From Heterocephalus glaber (lineage: Eukaryota; Chordata; Mammalia; Rodentia; Bathyergidae): 64,000 nt of DNA. Position numbers and translations under genes: made by a program. Position 1 is the stretch's first letter, and each line of letters begins with the position of its first letter. The stretch is taken from positions 9,227,166 through 9,291,165 of the forward strand of contig NW_004624804.1 of assembly GCF_000247695.1 (NCBI RefSeq), given 5' to 3'. This document shows, piece by piece, positions 1 to 11,241 of this stretch. The notes beneath the pieces were generated by a model that saw nothing but the letters and a program-made list of their open reading frames with translations, was not told where the DNA came from and ran no database searches.

Positions 1-1499
1 GCTTTGCCCACTATGCCCCTGCTTATACCCCCAACCTTTTTTCAAAATGGCTTTATTTTTGTCACTGATACACTGATGCAATTTTATCATTTTGTTTAGT
101 TTCTTAAATATTACCTAAGCTTTTGTTAAAGATGTTTACAATATATATATGTTTACATTTAAGAAATATGACACATATTGTTGTTCTCTGCAAACATAAT
201 TCTTTTTCAATATATTTTTCTACTTTGTTTTATACATAAATAACTTTAATCTACAAAATCGTAAATAAAACCATCAACTCTTAAGGTCAAGAAATATACA
301 CAAAATTTGGAGTTTGAGGAAAGTGTTTTCTTTGATTGTCTAAATAATATGCAGTATTTGCTGTATTTATTGTCAGTCAAATACTTATCACAAGTTCTCA
401 CTGGCTTCTAACTTGTTCTGACAAAAAGACTTTTCAGTTTAATTGGCAAAGATGCCACATACTGTATTTGAAAAGTCAAAGTAGTTGAAAGCCAATTTTT
501 TTTAATGGCAGAGAATGTGGCTATTTAAACTGGTAAATCTTACTAAAATTATTCAGGTATCTGAACAAAAAGAAATGCTACTGAAGAGTGAATTCTTGTA
601 CCATCATTTAAATAGCATCTAACAAAATTTAAAATTTAAGAAACAGTAAAATCTGATTAAATCCCTATTAGTTTTTCCAAAAAAAAATTTCACTGAGATT
701 CTATTACAGAAAGAGAACCAATTCTATCGTAAATTTTCTAAAATTTATTCTGGAATGATCACTTTGATGAGTTAAAACTTCAAGGGTAAAAATAAAGACA
801 AATAAGGATTTTAGAAAACCGTATTTATAATTCCTGATTCACATATAATTGGTTTTTGTTTAGTGACTACAAATCTTCTTCAAAAGATATTATTATTTGT
901 TAAAATATGCCACCTACCTACTAGCTTATTAAATAACTACCCAAGATTATTAGGTAAGCATTCCAGTTACTTTTATGGCATAAAAGTAAAAAGGAATTTT
1001 ACATATTGGCTTCATTTCATCTTATGCATTATTTTGTCGGCCTTTATAGGGTGTACACCTTTAAAAAAATTCTCAGTATTTCTATTAGAGTTAAATGATT
1101 CAAACTAAAAATAATACTAAGCTGAGCACTGTCATTACTTTAAAATTTTTAAGTTTCTAGAAGTTTTATTCTTTATTCAGTACAAGAATGATTGGCTCAC
1201 ACTACTAACTGCCCAAAACTTTAAAAAAACTAAATGTTCTTTGTTAAAGAACACATTATAAGACATGTTCTCTATGCTCTTATTTTAAAAACAAGATTCT
1301 AGTATACATAGAAAATCTAAATCAAAATTCACAAATGGTGGCGAAGTTCTGTCAACTTGCTGCCTAATTCAACACAAATCCACTTTTATTAAGCATGAAC
1401 AATTCAAAATTAAAGTTTATAGTGGAAATGTCAACAAGTCCTCACTGTTGCACCTCCCTGCTGATGGTTCCACTTTAACAGGCACAGGTGTGCTTGTGA
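1..1499. other. AT-rich non-coding stretch
   Basis: No gene is seen. The sequence is much richer in A and T than the DNA after 2 kb and contains no SINE. It is continuous with the 3' side of the MZT1 retrocopy, and the minus strand has AATAAA-type signals (for example near 1388-1393). It may be a long retrotransposed 3' UTR. Confidence 0.4.
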
Positions 1500-2245
1500 C
1501 AGACAGGCTGCTTGGAAATTAAGACCATTAGAGCTATAAATAAGCAATATATAAATATGAACACTGAAATGCCAAAGCATTAGGGACATTAGAAAAATGA
1601 ATAAGATTCGAGGAAAACACATCTGATAGTTCTCTCTGTAAGCCATTTTCCACCGATTTATAAAGCTATGGCTTTATAATTTTTCTTAAAAGGAAAATTT
1701 TTGGCCAGGAGAGGTGGCACATGCCTGTAATCCCAGCACTCACAAGGCTGAGGCAGAATGATTGCAGCGAGTTCAGGGCTAGCCTGAGATACATAGTGAG
1801 TTCAAGGCCAGCCTGAACTACATAGGGAGACCTTGACTCAAACCGTCCCCAGAAAAGGAAAATTTTTTACACTGCTGCATGCAGTAATTTCACTGTACAT
1901 TCTTGATCACAATGCAATCTTCAAATCCTCTTGCAGAGCTTGACAGAGTATCTCCTCAGGATTTCTCCAGAAAGTTAACCTCTCATGTTTTCGGCAACCT
2001 TTGATGCTTCAGCAGCCTCACAAAGCTCTTAATAACCGATGACAAAGCTTCTGGGTTAATGCCTCCTTCACAAAGTCGTCCACAAATAGACAAGTTTCCA
2101 TATATACACCAATATTCAAAAGTTTTGAAATCTCAAGCAGAACGTCCAAGGTCTCCCTCATCACACTGAGGTTCGCTGCTGCCAAAGCCCAGGCCGAGGG
2201 AGACATGAGAAGCCCTGAACCGGAAGTGAATGCCTTCCTTTCTCC
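1500..2245 (-). pseudogene. MZT1P: MZT1 (MOZART1) processed pseudogene
   Basis: A broken retrocopy of MZT1, a small gamma-tubulin ring complex recruiting protein of about 82 residues. Minus-strand translation from ATG 2206-2204 gives [20 protein letters not shown], then [10 protein letters not shown], close to the real protein. A frameshift follows, with further indels. Downstream codons are still recognisable in other frames ([11 protein letters not shown]), and a TAA lies at 1977-1975. The Ala-rich N-terminus is shortened and no introns are present. The AT-rich sequence below 1975 looks like its 3' UTR, interrupted by a plus-strand B1 (1704-1855). How far the UTR continues toward position 1 is uncertain. 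Confidence 0.87.
1704..1855 (+). mobile_element. B1 SINE
   Basis: 7SL-derived SINE starting GGCCAGGAGAGGTGGCAC, with the internal duplication typical of rodent B1 (two GCCAGCCTGA blocks). It is flanked by direct repeats of AAAAGGAAAATTTT (about 1690 and 1853), so it inserted into the MZT1 retrocopy 3' UTR. Confidence 0.9.
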
Positions 2246-2284
2246 TGGGCTGCCCACCACGCATCCCCAAAGTTTTAGTTAAAA

Positions 2285-2436
2285 AATGTTTGTGGTGGTG
2301 GTGGTGAGTGAACCCAGGGCCTTCCACTGAACTACATCCCCAGCCTTTGTAAAAAATCTTTTATCTTGAACTAGGGTCTTGCTAAGTAATTCCTGAGTAG
2401 CTGGGATCATAGATGTGACCCACCATGTCCAGCTTT
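2285..2436 (-). mobile_element. B4-type composite SINE
   Basis: Reverse-oriented tRNA-like part (CTACATCCCCAGCC) followed by a 7SL-like part (GTAGCTGGGATCATAG). This arrangement is typical of rodent B4. Diverged. Confidence 0.7.
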
Positions 2437-2526
2437 TTTTTTCTTTTTAAGTAAACTCTTCATAGAAGCTTGACATACATAGGGAAAAGAATGTGGAATC
2501 TAAGTGAGCAGCTGGTTGACTCTTTA

Positions 2527-2950
2527 CGATTTGCTATGGTTTCATTGTTTGCCACCCTGAATTTGTGTGTAGCAAACTTAATTACCACTGTCATGCATTT
2601 GTGGTATTTAAAGATGATGGAACCTTGGGAGTTGATTGGGTAATAAGAGCTCTGCCCTCAGGCATAGATTGATCCATTCATGGATTAATGGATTACTAGG
2701 TTGATGAGTTGTCTCCACAGTCAGTATGTAATAAAAACCACACTGGCTGCTTTGGCCCTCTCTTGTGTGGGTCCCTGTCATCGTGTGATGCCCTGTACCA
2801 TCTTGGGACTCTGTGGAGCCCCCAACAGCAGGAGGACCCTCATCAAATACTTCTCAAACACCAGAGCTGTAAGAAAAAAAGTTTTCTTTATAAAATACCC
2901 AGTCTCAAGTATTCAATTAGGGCAATGGAAAACAGGCTAAGACACTGTTA
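2527..2950 (+). mobile_element. MaLR-type solo LTR (MST/MLT-like)
   Basis: Starts with the TATGGTTTCATTGTTTGC type of LTR 5' end and finishes with CTTTATAAAATACCCAGTCT and ACAGGCTAAGACAC, the hallmark 3' end of mammalian MaLR LTRs. No internal sequence is attached. Family call is from memory. Confidence 0.75.
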
Positions 2951-3130
2951 GACACATTAATGTAATTAGCACCTTGATCATCGAACAGAGCATTACCAGC
3001 ACCCAGAACCCTTCTGGGCTTCCAGTTACAGCTCCTGGGGCCGTGAAAGGTACACCATCGTCATTTCCAATATCATAATTAGTTTGAATAGCTTCGGAGC
3101 TCTACGGAAATGCAGTCATTCAGGATATTC

Positions 3131-3224
3131 TTTTTTTTTTTTTTTTTTTTGGTACCAGGGATCAAACTCGGGTCCTTGCACTTACGCAGCAGGTGGCGAA
3201 ACCACTGAGCTAAATCCCCAGCCC
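3131..3224 (-). mobile_element. tRNA-derived (ID-like) SINE with target duplication
   Basis: Reverse copy: a 20-T run, then GGTACCAGGGATCAAACTCG (reverse B box) to GAGCTAAATCCCCAGCCC (reverse A box). Flanked by direct repeats TCAGGATATTC at 3120-3130 and 3225-3235. Young insertion. Confidence 0.92.
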
Positions 3225-3774
3225 TCAGGATATTCTTTTATTCCTGGCCTGGCCAGCATGATGGAAATCCATCCCCAATGCTGTGTGTAATACACAGTGT
3301 TCATTCCCATAGCTTAGTATCCCATCACACAAATCAGTCAAAATGTATTTATGAATTTTACTGTTGATGGGCATCCCAGCCACAAGAAGAAACTCCTAAA
3401 TGCCACCAAGTTGGGACAGTACTATGTGAGGCCTCACATAGGTGTTTATGCCTTTGAATTTTGCTGTGAATTATGTCCTTGAGTATTCATGTAAATGCTG
3501 GTTACTAATCAACATACATAAAGTTGCCACGTGAGTTTAAGAGTGTATATTGTAGAATGGTTTACAGAGTGATGCATGTTATCTGTGCTTGGGGCTGTTA
3601 TCCTCCCCTCCCCACCTTCACCCCTACCCTACCCCACCTCATCCCTACCCCTCCCACCTCACCACTTCTCCCGCTAGTTGTTCAAGCTGTTCTGGCAGAA
3701 GTTGATTCAGAACACAGCCCCCTGGTGGCAGCCATCTGAAATGCAACCTTAATTCATGAATTAATGGCAATTTT

Positions 3775-4060
3775 TTTCATTAATTTTATTGGTACATTAT
3801 AGGTATACAATAGGCTGAGATTCTTTATTGGAAATTTTTACCTTTACATAATAGATCTTGATTCTTACTTTTCCCCCTTCCCCTACCCTCCCGTCAACCC
3901 CTCCATCCCTCCCTATTTACAAAATTTTCATTTTTTCCTTTTCTCATATTGATTCCTTTCCCTTCTTCCTTTTCCCCTACCACTCCCACTTCCCATTCCC
4001 CTTTGCACCTTTTCTTCCTATTTCACAAGGCATTATAGCTAGTGTCACACCCAGGACGTC
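3775..4060 (-). mobile_element. L1 3' end with polypurine tract
   Basis: On the minus strand this is a polypurine stretch leading to ACCAATAAAATTAATG-like sequence and a short A-run, the layout of an L1 3' UTR. Two related copies occur at 10803-10890 and 63601-64000 in the same orientation. Confidence 0.65.
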
Positions 4061-4149
4061 CCTGACACAGGAACCAGTGATCATTGATGTGCATAAAAGT
4101 GCTTCATCTCTGTGGAGCTATATCCAACCAGGATGCAGGTCCATATTTA

Positions 4150-4375
4150 AAATGATTATATAAATTTTAAAATAACAACTAGCATTTATCAAGCACCCTC
4201 TCTGTGAGGCTGTCTGCCAGGGTTTTCCCCTGTAGTATTCTGTGTCATCCTTCCAGCAGTGCTGTGGAGAGATTACCGGTGCCCTCTTTCGAGATGAGGA
4301 AGGAGGACTTAGAGAAGCCCAGTAACCCTCCCCAGGTGCACAGAACTGAGACTGAACTGCAGCCTGCCCCCCACA
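4150..4375 (+). repeat. MIR element
   Basis: Contains the MIR landmarks CTAGCATTTATCAAGCACC, GAGATGAGGAAGGAGGAC and a diverged CCCAGGTGCACAGAACTGAG. An ancient, diverged tRNA-derived SINE. The overlapping reading frames of 100-165 codons are chance. Confidence 0.65.
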
Positions 4376-5688
4376 ATCGTGCCTTCTGCCCTCCTGCTTG
4401 GGTGCTCCTCGCTGTTCCTCAGGGTCTTTCCCACAGAACAGCCTCTTCCCTGAGGAGGCTGAGAAGAGCTCAGACTTTCTCCAGACTCTCTGCCGTGAGG
4501 CAAGTTCTCCCAGCCCCTCTTCCCCCATTGCTCTCACAATGAGGACGAGTTGTGCTCTGGACAAAACCTTGATCAGGTCACAGTGTGGTGGGTGAGGTTG
4601 ACACCATCTTCTCACGCCTGGGAAGCATCAGGTCAGCCTGTCCTCTGTACCCAAGTCACATTACCTGCTCATTGCCCGGTAACAGGTAAGAGGACCAACT
4701 TGTCCCTGTCTTCCCAGGACCTTCTTCATTGCTTCATGGAAATCCCCCCATCCTAAGAACCCCTCAGCCCCAAGCCAGTCCAGTCCCCCTCATTGGGCAA
4801 GTCAGAGTCCTAGACTCTCCGAGCGGACATGAGGTCTGTCAGGTCCCCAGGCATGTGGCATGTTGGCCCAACCAGCGATGACCAGACTTGTGACTGAGGT
4901 TGCCAGGACTCATCCTGCCTTGCAGAGGTGTTTGGGCAGCACGTGGGAGGCCTAGCATGAGTTCTGCAGGCAGATGACCCGGATTTGGTTCCTGGATCCG
5001 CCTATCACTGGCTCTGTGGCCTTGAGCGAGCTGTTTCACCACCTCCATGGTCAGAACCCTCGCTAGGCTGTTGCAAAATTGAATGAGGAAATGCAGTCCT
5101 TAGGGTTCAGGCCCCAGCTCTCACTGAATGCATGACAGGCGACCCTGACTCCCTTTGCTCCTTGTACCAGAGCTGCCAACTGGACCCCAGTACTGATCCT
5201 GAGTCTTTCCTTATTTTTTTATTGGGAGTGTTTCCTGAATACAAAGGAATATACACCATCATTCACAAATATAAAATGAAGAGTAGTAAAGCAGATGGCC
5301 ACGTACTCAAACTCTCTCTCTCTCAACCTAAAATAGAATATTGCCAGTGCGTTTAAAGCTCCTGCGTCTCTCTCTAACCTTCCCTGTAAGGATAACAACT
5401 AGTCTGAATTTTGTGTTAATCATTTCTTCATTGTGTGTTAGATGCTTAGTATGTGAAATTATAAATCCCTCAAAAATGCATCATTACATTTGCGGTATTT
5501 GTGTACAATTCAGATGTGACCTTATGGAACTTTCTTCCTTCAACACTGCGCTTTGACTTTGAGTCCATGTGTGAAACCATAGTTTGTTGTTTTTCCTTGC
5601 TGTATAGGGTCAGCTTTTTGTCCACAAGGGAATTTATTTGTCCATTCCCCCATCAGTGGACATCTGAACTGTTGTTAGCTTTTTATGC
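4376..5688. other. Non-coding, no recognisable gene
   Basis: No exon-like sequence on either strand. A MIR fragment is likely near 4970-5045 (CTCTGTGGCCTTGAGCGAG). Otherwise unique sequence. Confidence 0.5.
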
Positions 5689-5775
5689 TTTTTCTTTTTT
5701 GGTACCGGGGATCGAACTTGGGACCTTGTGCTTGAGAGGCAGGCGCCGGAACCACTGAGCTAAATCCCCAGCCCT
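5689..5775 (-). mobile_element. tRNA-derived (ID-like) SINE
   Basis: Reverse copy from GGTACCGGGGATCGAACTTG to GAGCTAAATCCCCAGCCC, preceded by a T-rich run. Same family as 3131-3224. Confidence 0.9.
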
Positions 5776-6991
5776 GTCATTAGCTTTTTGCTAATGCAAA
5801 CAGTGCTACCACAAACAGTCTCGTCCCTGTGCCCTGGCTCACATATGCACACCAATGCCAGGGCAGCAATCTGACTGGGAAGGCCTTCGCTGCTGGCTTG
5901 GGACAAAGGCCTGCTCTCTGGTTTGGTTTTCCTTCTGCCTCAGAATTCTGAGTCAACACTCTTCTATCTCTCTTCCTGTATTTTAAATGAGAGTCATGGC
6001 TATAAGTGAAAAAAGCCCAACTCTCAAACTCCACACTGTCGGCACAGTAGGTGTCTCTCCGTCCCTGGGCTGGGCCTGCTCTGTCTTCCCGCCATGTTCC
6101 TCCAGGCTCTTTCCTCCTGAGGCCCAGAGAGTGGAAGACACTTCCAGTATCTCAGTGGCTGTGCCTGATCACCGGTGCCACACAAGGTAGCATATGGAGG
6201 CTGGTGATGTGGGTGGTAAAAAAGACTGACCAAGACCAACGTGAAGAAGGAGTTAATTAGGAAGGAGAAGATAACACTGCCAGAGAGGGGCAGGTGAAGG
6301 GCAAGAGGGCTGTGCCCCCGAGGAAGGCCAAGGGTTCCTTGAGCATAAAGATAAAGCTAAAGTGTGAGGCACACAAGGGAACATGAGGGCAGGCAGGACA
6401 GGTGTTCTCTCCTCACTCCGGCCATGAGGTACATTATCCTTGCAATAGGACACTGGCCAGGGGCACAGGGTAATGTGACAGTCACTCTATGGCAGAAAAG
6501 AATGTTAGCAGCTGTTCTCCTGTTCCGTTTTGGAACAGGTCAGTTTGAAGCAGATCATGTGACTCAGCCAGTCTTTGGCCAGGGCAATGTAGCACTCTTC
6601 AGGTTGGCCAGGCACAAGCCACCAGGCCACCTGTTGAATTGGGGTGGAGTCTGTGGGGACCCTGAGCTTGTGAGGCAAGTGCCAGAGAGGTGATCCCCTT
6701 GCGGGGAAAAAGAGATGCCATTCCTAGATGGAGAGTGGTGGTCACAGCCAGAGACAGGGAGTGCCAATGTGCCCTGGGTTTGCTGTGAGACCTTCGGCAG
6801 GGTACATCACCTCCTCAAGTGTCTGCTTCCTTACCGCAGGCAGAAATGATGGGCTGAAGGCGCTGAGATCCCAGCAGCCTTGAATTCTATTTGACTGTGG
6901 GCTGTGGCTGCTGCCGTGCTCCTGCTGTGCCTTGTAACACCATAGCTGTGCCTGCTCTCTGTAGAAGTCTAACATCAAAACTGTCCAACTG
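5776..6991. other. Non-coding, no recognisable gene or repeat
   Basis: Several overlapping reading frames of 60-110 codons are present on both strands, but none matches a protein I know and none has splice or start context. Confidence 0.45.
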
Positions 6992-7172
6992 TAGCTAGGC
7001 ATGGTGGTGCGTGCCTATAATCCTAGCACCTCGGGAGACTAAGGCAGGGGGATTGCAAGTTATAGCCCAGCCTAGGCAATTTAGCAAGATTTGTCTCAAA
7101 ATAAAAAGTACAAAGGGTTTGGAATGTAGCTTGGTGTGAAAGCTCTGGGTTCACTCCCCAGTACCACAGGAC
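6992..7172 (+). mobile_element. B4-type composite SINE
   Basis: B1-like left part (TAGGCATGGTGGTGCGTGCC) and tRNA-like right part (CTCTGGGTTCACTCCCCAGT). Confidence 0.75.
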
Positions 7173-7904
7173 ATAAAGTCTAACCGCTCTAATGTCACCT
7201 CTGAGAGCACGTTCCTCTTAGCATGCGGGTTGCTGGAGGACAAATGCTCAAATACAAGACCGACACTTCTTCCCCTACAACCTTTGGAGTCTTCTATGTG
7301 TCTTTGCCTTCCTCAAGTCCCTCATCTTGAACTATCACAGAATTTGTGTCTTTTTTCTCCCTTAGCCTCATCCTTTCCCTTTGTCTCCTCGTGTCTCTCT
7401 CTGTTCCTGTCTGGAACAGAACCCTGCCAGTGGTATCACGGCCAAGGTTGGGGACGGGCCCTTCCCTACCAGTCCTGAGCTGCTGGCAGCCTGCTGCTGC
7501 ACTGCCTTGACAGCAGGGGACCAGCCAAGTGAGGCCCAGCTCCTGACCCACAGAAACTGCAAGAGCTCCAGAAACCATGCCAAGAAACAGAGATCCTGGG
7601 CCTCCCAACCTTGTTTCTGGACTACAAGGAAACAAAGCTAAGGTTTTGCTCATCAGCATAGTAGGTGTTTGATTTTTCTTCTAGCAGACAAGCTGTTAGC
7701 CAGCATGGAACAAAGATGTGCATATAGTTGCCCCTCAGTGTCTGGAACTTGGTTGTGGGACCTCCCAAATGTGTGGATGATCCAGTCCCTTAAGTAAAAT
7801 GAGATGGCATTTCCATATAAACTATACACATCTTCCCACATTATTCAAATCTATCTCTACATAACTTATAGCAGGGAACACAATGTAAATACAATGTACT
7901 AGGG

Positions 7905-7996
7905 GTTTTTTGTTGTTTTTCTGGTACCAGGGATCGAACTTGGGTCCTTGCACTTGCGGAGCAGGCGGCGGAACCACTGAGCTAAATCCCCGGCCC
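7905..7996 (-). mobile_element. tRNA-derived (ID-like) SINE
   Basis: Reverse copy with T-rich tail, GGTACCAGGGATCGAACTTG and CTGAGCTAAATCCCCGGCCC. Little diverged. Confidence 0.92.
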
Positions 7997-9727
7997 CTCA
8001 GTTGTTATACTATGTTGTTTAGGGAATACAGACCAGAAAAAGTCTGCGTACATGTTCAGTACAGACACAATTTTTTTCTCAATATTTTTGACTTGTGTTG
8101 GCTGAATCTACCATGGATTCAACCCATGGACATGGACAGCTGACTCCGTGTGTATGTGTGTGTGTAAAAGTGAGAGAAGGAGAGACAGATTTATCTTAAG
8201 AACTTGGATCACAGGCTCACCTTCACTGCAGACCAGCTGTGCAAATCTGAAGACCTCTAGACTCCCTTTGGATTCACAGGTTTCTAGATGACTCAGAATT
8301 TGGTCTCCAGGAAAGCACTGTACTTAAGGTTACAGTGTTCTTATAGCCAAAAGACACAAATTAAAATCAGCTGGAGGTAGAATGTCCGGGACAGAGTCTG
8401 GGAGGGGCTCACACGGAGCCCTGGGCTCCCTCCTGGTGCAGTCCTGGATGCCATCAGCTCAGCCACGTGTACCACAGCTCATGCACAACTTTGCCAGCCC
8501 TCAGTGGCCAGAGATTTTCCTGGGGCTTGGTCAGGTGCTGCCTGTGCAGTTGATCTTCAGTCTCTAGTTCCTCCTGGAGGTCAAGCTGGAGACTTTTAGT
8601 CTCCAGTTCTTCCAGCCAGTCAGGGACCCCAGGAAACAGAGACATTCCTGACATAGAGGATACTCTATGGCCCAGAGATCACCTCCCAGCAGTCAAGGGC
8701 AAAGGCCAGACCTGTGTCTGGGTGAGATGAATTTTTCACTCCAAATGTGCATGCTGCAAAGTCAGACCAAAGGTGTGGGGTGGTTTGGGGCTTAGAACCT
8801 GGGCAAAGGTCTTGCAAGCCTCCAGCTCCGGGCCTGGCTTTGCTATTTCCAAGTTTAACAATCTTGAGCAAGTGGTTTAATTGGTTGATGCCCACCAGCC
8901 AAGGGCCACAGGAACTTCCCTGGTACTTGAACAATTTGGGGTTTATTGGTACTTGCAGCATCTAAGGAGATGGGGGTATGGGGAATGGGGTATCATCAGT
9001 AAGTGGGTGGGTGGGAGGGGCTTATGGAAGGATTTGGGCTTGGGAAAGGTGATTTGAGGGAATGTGCAAGGAGGGAAGGTTTGCTCTGGATTGGGTGCTA
9101 TTGGGAAGTAGGGGTAATTCTACAAAAGGTGTGTTTATAATTTTTATCTAAGAGGCAGAGACACAAGACAGTGCTGAAATAAATGATAAAAGAAACAGTG
9201 GTCTTTTACACGAAATGGGAAAGGGCACCTTTGGCCAGTTTGGTGGTTTCACGATGATCTTGACTTTTCCACCATATTTCTGTCACTCTATCAGAGTTAT
9301 ACCATCACCCTGTGAACACCGGCACTCTGTGAACAGCCGAAGGGGACATCATGGCCCCGTGGCAGAGCCAGGTGGGCTCCCAGCAGCATGAATCAGGGTT
9401 TCTTCCTGTCCCACCTCTGGGGTTCTCACCACTGATGACATGGAGATAATAACATGAGCTAATATATTAGCTGTGAGAATGATGGAAACTAAAGTAAAAG
9501 GCCTAGCGTACAATAAGATGCAGTAGCCAGTAAATTTCATCACAGTTGTTGTTAAAGAGTTTGTGATAAAGTAGAGGAAATGGGGAATCTAAATAAAGCC
9601 AAATACAGAAGCAGAGGAAAAAGATCCTGAGTAAGGGGATATCGGGTGACAATGAGGGTGGTCTCTGAGCCAACATCTGTCCTGATCTCCCCACTGGGAC
9701 CCCCACATCAGGCCAGAGCAGCCAGAG

Positions 9728-9728
<1 letters not shown>
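7997..9728. other. Non-coding, no recognisable gene
   Basis: No exon is supported. A GGGTGGGTGGGAGGGG purine-rich patch lies near 9004-9020. Nothing else stands out. Confidence 0.45.

Positions 9729-9764
<36 letters not shown>
9729..9764 (+). repeat. (TG)n microsatellite
   Basis: About 18 uninterrupted TG units. The apparent polyV/C and polyT/H reading frames across it are artefacts. Confidence 0.97.
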
Positions 9765-9765
<1 letters not shown>

Positions 9766-9879
9766 ACCTATGAGTGTGAGAAGTGTGCCAGCCATACCTA
9801 TAAGGAATTATATGTCATAGTCCAGTGGGATTGGTTCCAGGAAGGCAAGATCAATTAATGCAAAACACACTAATAGAAT

Positions 9880-10415
9880 ACAGGCCAAAACCTACATGTT
9901 GTCTCCACAGTCACAATGTACACACACAAAGTGATCTGACAAAATTCAATAGTTTCATGAAAAAAAACCCTCAAAACACTCAATGAACTATGAATAGAAG
10001 AGAACTTCCTAAACCTAATCAAGAGCACAGAAGACAAACCCAGAGTTAAATGGGAAAAGACCAACACCTTCCTCTGGCAGCAGGAATGAAACACTTGTGT
10101 CTGTGATTTCATGCTATGCTAGAGGTTCTAGTCAGGGGAACCAGGCCAGAAAAATGGAAATAGAAAGAATTCAGAGGAAAAGTATAAAAGAAAGCCATCC
10201 TCATTTGCAGATGACATGTTCTGTATGCAGAAAATTCTAAGGAATCCACAAAAAAGAGTTAGAGCTAACAAACAAGCTTAGCAAGATTGTGGAAAACAAG
10301 ATCAAAATACAAAAATAAAGTGTGCTTCTATACAACAGCAATGAACAATCTGAAAATGAAATTAAGAAAATAATTCCATTTATAATACCATAAAAACCCC
10401 CCAAAATATTTAAGA
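9880..10415 (+). mobile_element. L1 ORF2 fragment (reverse transcriptase region)
   Basis: Plus-strand sequence matches the part of L1 ORF2 around the RT active site: TTTGCAGATGACATG (near 10204) encodes FADDM, preceded by a GGCCAG-type block and followed by an AGCAAGATTGTGGAAAACAA block and a CTATACAACAGCAATGAACA block. Truncated, with stops. Confidence 0.85.
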
Positions 10416-10420
10416 ATAAC

Positions 10421-10530
10421 CAGGTGTGGTGGTACATGCCAGTAATCCCAAGAGGCTGAGCCAGGAAAATTGCAAGTTCAAGGCCAGCTTGCACTACATA
10501 GCAAGACCTTGTCTCCAGAAAAGAAAGAAG
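10421..10530 (+). mobile_element. B1 SINE
   Basis: CCAGGTGTGGTGGTACATGC through GCAAGACCTTGTCTCC, with an A-rich tail. Inserted next to the L1 fragment. Confidence 0.85.
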
Positions 10531-10802
10531 AAGAAAATACTGAAGAATAAATTTATCTAAACAAGCACAAGACTTGAGACTTGTACACTGAAAGAAGGAA
10601 GAGGAAAAGAGAGTGTGATTCCTGGTGCCTGAAGCCACCTCAAATCCATTCTGCTCACACATGAGAGTGGTTACTTGTGAAGACTTATCTGATATGGTCA
10701 ACTGCACCCCCCCTCCCCGTGCTGGATATTGAACTCAAGGCCTTTGCTTTGAGCTACATCCCTCATTTTTTGATTGGTTGATTGCCTGATTGATTGATTG
10801 AT

Positions 10803-10890
10803 TTTTCCCCCATTAAGTTTATTGGTACATTTTAGGTATAAAATACATTTACATACATCATTGGGATCTTGCACCATTACATGAGTATTG
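10803..10890 (-). mobile_element. L1 3' end fragment
   Basis: Shares TTTATTGGTACATTTTAGGT and GGGATCTTGCACCATTAC with the longer copy at 63601. On the minus strand it ends in CCAATAAA and an A-rich tail. GATT tetranucleotide repeats lie on both sides. Confidence 0.65.
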
Positions 10891-10904
10891 ATTGATTGAT
10901 TGAT

Positions 10905-11018
10905 TGATACATAGTCTTGCTAAGTCACTAAGTTGACCAGCCTGAGCTTGCAATCCTCCTGCCTTAGCCCTCCAGAGTGCTCGGATTACAGGTGTGCACC
11001 TCCATACCCAGCTAAAAT
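10905..11018 (-). mobile_element. B1/B4-type SINE
   Basis: Reverse 7SL-like sequence, CAATCCTCCTGCCTTAGCCC to GGATTACAGGTGTGCACC. It sits just past the PLA2G4D poly(A) signal. Confidence 0.8.
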
Positions 11019-11035
11019 GCTAGCCTGAGGAAGAG

Positions 11036-11041
11036 TTTATT
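11036..11041 (-). terminator. PLA2G4D: PLA2G4D poly(A) signal
   Basis: AATAAA on the minus strand, about 200 bases past the PLA2G4D stop codon. A B4/B1-type SINE starts just beyond it (11018 downward). No other AATAAA lies between it and the stop, so the 3' UTR is probably about 220 nt. Confidence 0.7.
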
Positions 11042-11241
11042 TCCAACCCTCAAGCCGGCTGTGAACATCAGGGTGTAGCCCACTCTGAGCGGCAAGATAC
11101 ACTCCAGAGGTGGCCTGGGGTGGGAGAGCTGGGAACAGCAGCCAGGGAGGGCGATCACTGTGCTCAGCAGCAGGTAGTTAAGTCCCCAGGTCCTGCATGG
11201 TCACAGTGTGGCCCTCAGGGTCTTGGGGCCCCTGAGAAGCT

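Noticed and set aside
9589..9858. Reading frames with polyTH or polyVC
   Set aside because: Products of a TG microsatellite.
10237..10707. 156-codon minus-strand open frame
   Set aside because: Antisense reading of an L1 ORF2 fragment and a B1.
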